Made by a program: the position numbers and the translations under genes. Of a DNA stretch of 7,222 nt, positions 1-3,926 are shown one piece after another; the first letter of the stretch is position 1; each line of letters begins with the position of its first letter. Where the stretch lies: contig JAEWCT010000390.1 of NCBI GenBank assembly GCA_023390485.1, forward strand, positions 1 through 7,222. Direction: 5' to 3'. The notes under the pieces are model-generated. The model was not told the DNA's origin. It saw only the letters and a program-made list of their open reading frames with translations, and did not search any database. This stretch comes from Pseudomonadota bacterium (lineage in GTDB: Bacteria > Pseudomonadota > Alphaproteobacteria > Rhizobiales > Hyphomicrobiaceae).

Positions 1-317
1 ACGGCCTTCTCGACGATCCGCTCGGGATGCTTGCTGTCGAGGATCTGGCGCGGCGTGCGCTCCTTGATGCCGCCCGGATAGCCGGTGTGCTTGTAGTAGA
101 TTTTGTCTTCGCGCTTGGCGCCGGTGAAGACGACCTTTTCAGCGTTGATGACGACAATGTTGTCACCGCAATCGACGTGCGGCGTATAAATCGGCTTGTG
201 CTTGCCCTTGAGGCGCGTCGCGATGAGAGCAGCGAGCCGGCCGACAACGAGCCCTTCGGCATCGATGAGAACCCACTTCTTCTCCACCGTGGCCGGCTTG
301 GCGACATAGGTAGACAT
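1..317 (-). CDS. rplM: 50S ribosomal protein L13, partial (N-terminal 105 codons)
   Basis: L13 is an early-assembling protein of the large ribosomal subunit that binds 23S rRNA. The reverse strand encodes 105 residues from an ATG at 317 before the window ends. Visible family landmarks are the N-terminal [10 protein letters not shown] segment, [17 protein letters not shown] (residues about 26-42), [16 protein letters not shown] with the K-VVFTG strand after it, the YKHTGYPGG loop and the RTPRQIL / [10 protein letters not shown] helix. The family is usually 140-155 residues, so roughly 50 C-terminal residues lie beyond position 1. An AAGGAG Shine-Dalgarno sequence sits at 333-328, 10 nt before the ATG, which fixes the start. 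In most bacteria rpsI (S9) follows rplM, so it is expected just left of the window. Nothing is broken; the truncation is the window edge. Identification is from recognised sequence and is very secure. Confidence 0.97.
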   Translation of the reverse strand, partial: MSTYVAKPATVEKKWVLIDAEGLVVGRLAALIATRLKGKHKPIYTPHVDCGDNIVVINAEKVVFTGAKREDKIYYKHTGYPGGIKERTPRQILDSKHPERIVEKA

Positions 318-475
318 TATCTTGAAGCTCCTTGGCGGATGGCTGCGCACGCTTCGATCGTCCACTGCGCGCCGCATTCCGAGAAGCCGCGTCCATACGC
401 GAAATGACCGGTATCTTGCAACAAGAATTTGGAGGCGCTGAAAATACCAAGCAATTTCAGCATATTAATTCGATA

Positions 476-510
476 GGTATTATAATACCACTGCACGGTA
501 TCATTTTACC
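476..510. promoter_or_regulatory. Tandem GGTA-N6-TACC palindromes, putative operator overlapping a -10
   Basis: The first site (476-489, GGTATTATAATACC) is a perfect 14-bp palindrome. The second (497-510, GGTATCATTTTACC) keeps the same GGTA-N6-TACC outline with an imperfect centre. Their centres are 21 bp apart, two helical turns, so two dimers would sit on the same DNA face. Further exact half-sites occur at 410-414 (GGTAT) and 444-448 (ATACC). The first palindrome contains TATAAT on both strands, and on the minus strand TGG precedes TATTAT, like an extended -10. A repressor bound here could block transcription in either direction. The regulator is not identifiable from the motif, and no regulator gene is in the window. 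The repeat is seen directly; the operator role is inferred. Confidence 0.45.
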
Positions 511-685
511 ACCAAAAATCTCCCTCACTGCAATGCCCGCCTTTGTTCATTGGCGATAAATCCAGCATGCGATAGATCAAAGAGAGGCCTCCGGACCCGC
601 TTTGCCCAAAATTCGAGGCGGCTTGAGGTAAACGCTTCTTATTCTTGTCTTAGTCGGCGTATCAGTTCGAACGGTAATCGCTCGC

Positions 686-691
686 AAGAGG
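686..691 (+). promoter_or_regulatory. Ribosome binding site setting the start of the exported protein
   Basis: AAGAGG lies 8 nt before the ATG at 700. The same frame is open upstream to an ATG at 550, but those extra 50 codons have no ribosome binding site and would bury the signal peptide. A second possible start, ATG at 715, has GGAG (703-706) also 8 nt upstream and would shorten the protein by 5 residues without losing the signal peptide. Confidence 0.6.
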
Positions 692-699
692 CGGGCGCA

Positions 700-1311
700 A
701 TGTGGAGCAACACGATGGTGGTCTCTCTGACCCGGACGGCGGTGCGCGTATTCATTGGCGGACTAGGACTATGCGCGGCGATGTCGATTGCTGCGGCTGA
801 GGACGCGGCTGCACCGAAGGCAGCGCCAGCCGAGCAGGGCGCAGCTGATGCGGCCGCCGCCACTCCGTCCCCGTCCGACGACGTCAAGCAGATCAAGTTG
901 ACCGACGAGCAGGTGACGCGCTTCATCGCGGCTCAGACGGATCTCGCGGCAATCGCATCGAAAATCCAGGCCGCCGGCGACAAGCCCGATACCGGTCTGC
1001 AGACCGAACTGGAAAGCATCGCGACGAAGCATGGCTTCACGAACTTCGCAGAGCTCGATAACGTCGCGGCGAACATCTCGATCGTCATGGCCGGGCTCGA
1101 TGCCACGACGGGCAATTTCGTCGACCCCGTCGATGCGCTGAAAAAGGAGCGCGACGACGTCCAGAAGGACAACAGCATTCCGGAAGCCGACAAGAAGCAG
1201 CTTCTTGACGAGCTGAATGAAGCGATCAGCACGACGCCGAAACTGCAGTACAAAGAGAACGTCGACCTCGTGAAGGCGCATCGGGCCGAAATCGAGAAGG
1301 CGCTGCAATAG
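700..1311 (+). CDS. Small exported protein of unknown function (conserved Rhizobiales type)
   Basis: Predicted 203 residues. Residues 1-33 look like a Sec signal peptide: Arg12 and Arg16, then a hydrophobic stretch VFIGGLGLCAAMSIA, with likely cleavage after Ala-Ala-Ala (31-33). Cys25 is not in a proper lipobox, so a lipoprotein is unlikely. Residues 34-62 are a low-complexity Ala/Pro/Asp linker. The remaining 140 residues are charged and probably helical, beginning KLTDEQVTRFIAAQ and including HGFTNFAELDNVAANI (111-126) and PEADKKQLLDELNEA (161-175). The layout, one helical domain opening with an 'LT-x-x-x-V-x-x-F' helix and a later 'GF-x-x-F-x-E' turn, recalls DUF4168-like periplasmic proteins, but I cannot confirm membership. 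I recall uncharacterised Rhizobiales proteins of the same design. It is probably periplasmic. It sits 52 bp ahead of the crotonase gene, with a GC hairpin between, so co-transcription is uncertain. No function is assigned. Confidence 0.8.
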   Translation: MWSNTMVVSLTRTAVRVFIGGLGLCAAMSIAAAEDAAAPKAAPAEQGAADAAAATPSPSDDVKQIKLTDEQVTRFIAAQTDLAAIASKIQAAGDKPDTGLQTELESIATKHGFTNFAELDNVAANISIVMAGLDATTGNFVDPVDALKKERDDVQKDNSIPEADKKQLLDELNEAISTTPKLQYKENVDLVKAHRAEIEKALQ

Positions 1312-1329
1312 AACGGCGCGCCGACGGAA

Positions 1330-1345
1330 GCGGCGACGCCGCCGC
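1330..1345 (+). terminator. GC-rich hairpin after the exported-protein gene, weak terminator candidate
   Basis: GCGGCG (1330-1335) pairs with CGCCGC (1340-1345) across a 4-nt loop. The only T-run, TTTT at 1357-1360, begins 11 nt after the stem, too far for a classical intrinsic terminator. A 10-bp perfect palindrome, CGGCGCGCCG, lies just upstream at 1314-1323. The hairpin could attenuate read-through into the crotonase gene, but a GC-rich chance structure is equally possible. Confidence 0.25.
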
Positions 1346-1363
1346 GAACTGACAGGTTTTCTC

Positions 1364-2179
1364 ATGCAAGAACGTTTGAATGTCGGGACCCAATTGGTCC
1401 TGACACACACCGTCGAACCCGGCATCATCCGCCTGACATTGAACCGGCCGGAAGCGCGCAATGCGCTTTCGCGGGCGTTGCTGAGCGAATTGCAGCGAGA
1501 GATCGAACGGCTTGGCAAGGATAAATCTGTCGCCGTCATCATTCTCGCCGCTGCCGGCCAGGTCTTTTCTTCCGGTCACGACCTCAAGGAATTGACGGCC
1601 CATCGCGCCGACCCCGACGGCGGCGAAGCCTTCTTCCGCGAGACCATGACGGCGTGCTCGTCGGTCATGCGGGCCATCGTTGCCTGTCCGAAGCCTGTCA
1701 TCGCGGCCGTGCAGGGACGAGCGACGGCGGCGGGCTGCCAGCTTGTGGCGACCTGCGACTTGGCCGTCGCTGCCGAGACGGCGGACTTCGCAACTCCGGG
1801 CGTGAATATCGGCCTCTTCTGCTCGACGCCGATGGTCGCTCTCTCGCGCAACGTCGCCCGCAAACATGCGATGGAAATGCTGCTTCTCGGCGAGCCCGTC
1901 TCCGCTGCCGATGCACTCGCCTATGGTCTCTTGAATCGCGTCGTCCCGGCGGGCGATGTCATGACGGCGGCCTTGGACATGGCCCGCACGATCGCCGCCA
2001 AATCGAAAGCCACGGTTGCGATCGGCAAGACGGCCTTTTACCGGCAGGCCGAGCTTCCGCTCGACGAGGCCTACGCCTACGCGAGCGAGGTCATGGTCAA
2101 AAATATGATGGCCGCCGATGCAGGCGAGGGCATCTGCGCTTTCATCGAAAAGCGCAAGCCCGAATGGAAGGACCGTTGA
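1364..2179 (+). CDS. Crotonase-superfamily protein, ECHDC3-like, both catalytic Glu replaced
   Basis: The 271-residue protein has the crotonase (enoyl-CoA hydratase/isomerase) fold: LTLNRPEARNALS (24-36), the first oxyanion-hole and CoA-binding loop FSSGHDLKEL (68-77), KPVIAAVQG (110-118), the second oxyanion-hole loop ATAAGCQLVATCDLAVA (120-136), and a C-terminal helical segment ending EGICAFIEKRKPEW. The FATPGVNIGLFCSTPMVALSR block (142-162) and the overall pattern match the ECHDC3 subfamily, whose human member is a mitochondrial protein. In classical enoyl-CoA hydratase two glutamates (rat Glu144 and Glu164) activate water; here the aligned positions are Gln126 and Gly146. Hydration of 2-enoyl-CoA by the usual mechanism is therefore unlikely. 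The oxyanion hole appears intact, so acyl-CoA binding or another reaction (isomerase, hydrolase) remains possible. The ATG has only a weak upstream CAGG. It is the first gene of a probable three-gene operon; the VOC gene begins 1 nt after its stop. Annotation pipelines will call it enoyl-CoA hydratase. Confidence 0.92.
   Translation: MQERLNVGTQLVLTHTVEPGIIRLTLNRPEARNALSRALLSELQREIERLGKDKSVAVIILAAAGQVFSSGHDLKELTAHRADPDGGEAFFRETMTACSSVMRAIVACPKPVIAAVQGRATAAGCQLVATCDLAVAAETADFATPGVNIGLFCSTPMVALSRNVARKHAMEMLLLGEPVSAADALAYGLLNRVVPAGDVMTAALDMARTIAAKSKATVAIGKTAFYRQAELPLDEAYAYASEVMVKNMMAADAGEGICAFIEKRKPEWKDR
2166..2172 (+). promoter_or_regulatory. Ribosome binding site selecting a TTG start for the VOC gene
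   Basis: GGAAGGA, inside the last codons of the crotonase gene, lies 8 nt before TTG at 2181. The only ATG further upstream in that frame (2118) is buried in the crotonase gene and adds about 21 residues unlike any VOC N-terminus. Starting at TTG gives the typical beginning MEPRISFVTLGV. Confidence 0.7.
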
Positions 2180-2180
2180 G

Positions 2181-2615
2181 TTGGAGCCCCGGATTTCGTT
2201 CGTCACCCTGGGCGTCAAAGACGTCGGAAAATCTCGTAAATTCTATGAAGCGCTGGGCCTTCGCGCGTCTGCCGCCAGCCAGGCCGACGTGGCATTCTTT
2301 AGCCTGGGCGGGATTGTACTTTCGGTTTTCGGCCGCGACGCCTTGGCGAGCGATGCGGGCGTACCGGTGAGCGAGCCCGGATTCTCAGGCGTCTCTCTCG
2401 CTCACAACGTCAACTCGGAAGCCGAGGTCGATCGGGTTTTGAACGAAGCCGTCGTCGCGGGCGGGAGGCTCTTGAAGCCTGGCCAGAAGGCCTTTTGGGG
2501 CGGCTATTCCGGCTACTTCGCCGATCCTGACGGTCATCTTTGGGAGATCGCCCACAACCCCTTCATGCCGCTCGATGCAGCGGGACGCGTAACGCTTCCC
2601 GAGCCCGCGCCATGA
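2181..2615 (+). CDS. VOC family protein (glyoxalase / dioxygenase fold)
   Basis: From the TTG start this is 144 residues, one VOC unit of two beta-alpha-beta-beta-beta modules, the normal length for small members. Module 1 begins ISFVTLGVKDVGKSRKFYEALGL (5-27) and includes FFSLGGIVLSVF (39-50). Module 2 includes GVSLAHNV (70-77) and ends GYFADPDGHLWEIAHNPF (111-128), the signature closing segment of the superfamily. His75 and Glu122 occupy usual metal-ligand positions, but the first strand has no His or Gln ligand (Phe7-Val8-Thr9), so a full metal site is doubtful or is completed by a dimer partner. The superfamily covers glyoxalase I, methylmalonyl-CoA epimerase, extradiol dioxygenases and antibiotic-binding proteins; the sequence does not choose among them. 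It starts 1 nt after the crotonase stop and overlaps the next gene by 4 bp, so translational coupling is likely. Soluble and cytoplasmic. Confidence 0.9.
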   Translation: MEPRISFVTLGVKDVGKSRKFYEALGLRASAASQADVAFFSLGGIVLSVFGRDALASDAGVPVSEPGFSGVSLAHNVNSEAEVDRVLNEAVVAGGRLLKPGQKAFWGGYSGYFADPDGHLWEIAHNPFMPLDAAGRVTLPEPAP

Positions 2616-3049
2616 GCATCGACGGGCTGAGTGACGATGACGTCCGCGCGATCTTGAAGCGGGCCAAAACATTCGCCGTTGTCGGCGCGTCGGCAAATCC
2701 TGAACGCCCGAGCAATGGCGTCATGCGTTTCCTCATCGACCAGGGCTATATCGTGAAGCCGGTGAATCCCGGCATTGCCGGCAAGACTATTCAGGGCCAA
2801 TTGGTCTATGAGAATCTGGCCGCCGTGCCCGCACCTATCGACGTCGTCGATCTTTTCCGCGCCTCCGCCGAGGTGCCCGAGATCGTGCGAGATGCAATCG
2901 CGGTGAAGAAAAGCACGGGCGCCAGCGTGATCTGGACGCAACTTGGCGTCATCAACGAGGAGGGCGCCGCGATCGCACGCGCCGCCGGCTTTACCGTCGT
3001 CATGGACCGTTGCCCGAAAATTGAATTCGCCCGGCTGATGCGAAGCTGA
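2612..3049 (+). CDS. CoA-binding protein, YccU/COG1832 type (Rossmann fold)
   Basis: The 145-residue protein is a single CoA-binding domain like the N-terminal part of succinyl-CoA synthetase alpha and of ADP-forming acetyl-CoA synthetase. Landmarks are FAVVGASANPERPS (21-34), VKPVNPG (48-54), the VDLFR strand (79-83), IWTQLGVINEEGAAIARAAG (107-126) and the C-terminal MDRCPKIE (131-138), which is characteristic of this family. No catalytic or ATP-grasp domain is attached. The biochemical role of these stand-alone proteins is not settled; binding CoA or an acyl-CoA is inferred from the fold. The start is the ATG in the ATGA overlap with the VOC stop (2612-2615); a longer in-frame start at 2540 would lie deep in the VOC gene. 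It is the last gene of the operon. I recall rhizobial genomes with an O-acetylhomoserine sulfhydrylase gene next; here ribA follows after 224 bp. Confidence 0.93.
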   Translation: MSIDGLSDDDVRAILKRAKTFAVVGASANPERPSNGVMRFLIDQGYIVKPVNPGIAGKTIQGQLVYENLAAVPAPIDVVDLFRASAEVPEIVRDAIAVKKSTGASVIWTQLGVINEEGAAIARAAGFTVVMDRCPKIEFARLMRS

Positions 3050-3052
3050 AAA

Positions 3053-3091
3053 CTTCCAAATGCAGGAAGGGAAGCCGGTCATTAACTGACC
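3053..3091 (+). other. Two short stem-loops just after the operon stop
   Basis: CTTCC (3053-3057) can pair with GGAAG (3065-3069), and GGTCA (3077-3081) with TGACC (3087-3091) across a 5-nt loop. Both stems are only 5 bp and neither is followed by a T-run, so they are at best processing or Rho-dependent termination signals at the end of the crotonase operon. Confidence 0.25.
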
Positions 3092-3141
3092 CGCGTCATC
3101 CTGACCTTCTAAATCTTTGCCGAGAGCATGCCCAAATAAGG

Positions 3142-3154
3142 GTGTTGGCAACAC
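3142..3154. promoter_or_regulatory. GTGTTG-g-CAACAC inverted repeat upstream of ribA
   Basis: A 13-bp perfect inverted repeat with a single central base. As DNA it resembles a dimeric regulator site; as RNA it can form a 5-bp stem with a GGC loop. It lies 119 bp before the ribA ATG and next to the larger stem-loop at 3160-3193. No family-specific motif is recognised. Confidence 0.35.
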
Positions 3155-3159
3155 AATCT

Positions 3160-3193
3160 GGCTTGGCTGTTCCCTTAGGAACAACCCAGAGCC
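3160..3193 (+). promoter_or_regulatory. Long stem-loop in the ribA leader
   Basis: The core TGTTCC (3168-3173) pairs with GGAACA (3178-3183) over a CTTA loop. Outside a small internal loop (C3167 against A3184-C3185), TGG (3164-3166) pairs with CCA (3186-3188). After a bulged G3189, GGCT (3160-3163) pairs with AGCC (3190-3193). That gives about 13 base pairs in 34 nt. No T-run follows, so this is not an intrinsic terminator. The conserved blocks of the FMN riboswitch are absent from 3050-3273. The pairing is seen directly; a regulatory role for ribA is inferred. If ribA transcription starts downstream of 3193, this would instead belong to the 3' end of the preceding operon. Confidence 0.4.
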
Positions 3194-3273
3194 CGGCGCA
3201 GGTACGAGACTTTGCCTTCTCTCGACAAATGGGGCATATGGCTTTTTGAGCTCCCGGAGCCACGGTAACGATA

Positions 3274-3915
3274 ATGAAGTTGGGTACCTTGACGTCTGCG
3301 CAACTGCCAGCTGACTGGTCGGTGGAAACCATTTTGCCGATTGAATTTAGAGGCCAAGAGCTGATGCTCGAAGCCCACGCTTATCGCGGCGCCACCGATG
3401 AAGAGCAGATCTTGGCGCTCGTTCATCGCGATGCCAGCAAGATGAATGGCACATTACCGATCCCTGTCGTTCGCGTTCATTCCGGCTGTGTGACAGGCGA
3501 CATCTTTCACTCGCTGCGTTGCGACTGCTACCAGCAACTCCAAGCCGCCTTGAAGATCATCACCGAGGTTCCCTACGGCGCGATCATCTACGTGCCCTAT
3601 CATGAGGGCCGTGGCATCGGTCTCTTCAAGAAGATCCAGGCTTACGCGCTGCAGGATCAGGGATTGGACACCGTCGAAGCCAACATCGAGGTTGGCGCAC
3701 CGATTGATAGTCGCGATTACGGCCTGACCGCTCGCGTTCTGAGCGATCTCCAAATGCCGGAGATCAAGCTGCTGTCGAACAACCCGGCGAAGGAATTGGC
3801 TCTGAAGTCGCATGGCATCCGCGTTGTCGAGCGGCTGCCCATCGTCGCCATGCCGAACAAGTTCAACCAGCGCTATCTCGAGACCAAGCGCGCGCGTATG
3901 GCCCACAAGCTCTAG
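3274..3915 (+). CDS. ribA: GTP cyclohydrolase II (stand-alone RibA)
   Basis: GTP cyclohydrolase II opens the GTP imidazole ring, releasing formate and pyrophosphate, to give 2,5-diamino-6-ribosylamino-4(3H)-pyrimidinone 5'-phosphate, the first step of riboflavin synthesis. The zinc-binding cysteines are Cys72, Cys83 and Cys85 in VRVHSGCVTGD and SLRCDC. The substrate loop reads HEGRGIGL (110-117) where E. coli has QEGRNIGL. IQAYALQDQG (121-130) carries the catalytic Tyr124 (E. coli Tyr105), and DSRDYG (145-150) carries Arg147, aligned with E. coli Arg128. LLSNNPAKE (166-174) and the ending Y-x-E-TK-x-x-RM-x-H are also conserved. At 213 residues it is slightly longer than E. coli RibA (196), with no fused DHBP synthase (RibB) domain. 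The ATG is the only plausible start, since an in-frame stop lies at 3247-3249, but the ribosome binding site is poor (GGAG at 3256-3259 is 14 nt away). No other riboflavin gene is nearby, so a specialised role is possible. Confidence 0.93.
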   Translation: MKLGTLTSAQLPADWSVETILPIEFRGQELMLEAHAYRGATDEEQILALVHRDASKMNGTLPIPVVRVHSGCVTGDIFHSLRCDCYQQLQAALKIITEVPYGAIIYVPYHEGRGIGLFKKIQAYALQDQGLDTVEANIEVGAPIDSRDYGLTARVLSDLQMPEIKLLSNNPAKELALKSHGIRVVERLPIVAMPNKFNQRYLETKRARMAHKL

Positions 3916-3926
3916 AGACCCAAGCT

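Larger units (their letters stand above)
318..699. other. Divergent intergenic region between rplM and the exported-protein gene
   Basis: No convincing gene lies in these 382 bases. Open frames here lack ribosome binding sites or recognisable protein content. Positions about 420-525 are clearly AT-richer than the flanks, as expected for promoter DNA, and hold the GGTAT/ATACC half-site cluster annotated separately. A possible rplM promoter on the minus strand is TTGCAA (421-416), an 18-bp spacer, then TATGGA (397-392), but its -10 is poor. I see no clear -35/-10 pair for the rightward gene and no intrinsic terminator. Confidence 0.6.

Noticed and set aside
550..699. N-terminal extension of the exported protein from ATG 550
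   Set aside because: No ribosome binding site at 550, the extra residues are Arg/Ser-rich with no domain character, and they would place the signal peptide internally. ATG 700 with AAGAGG fits better.
769..1542. 257-codon open frame on the minus strand
   Set aside because: It lies opposite the exported-protein gene and the start of the crotonase gene; it is Arg-rich, typical of antisense reading of GC-rich genes, and has no recognisable motif.
1226..2218. 330-codon open frame on the minus strand opposite the crotonase gene
   Set aside because: It is antisense to an unmistakable crotonase, rich in Arg, Gly and His, and has no domain signature. It is a GC-bias shadow.
1654..2370. 238-codon open frame on the plus strand crossing the crotonase/VOC junction
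   Set aside because: It is out of frame with both well-supported proteins and has the composition of a shifted frame.
3050..3273. FMN riboswitch upstream of ribA
   Set aside because: I looked for the conserved FMN element blocks and did not find them. The leader does have other stem-loops.
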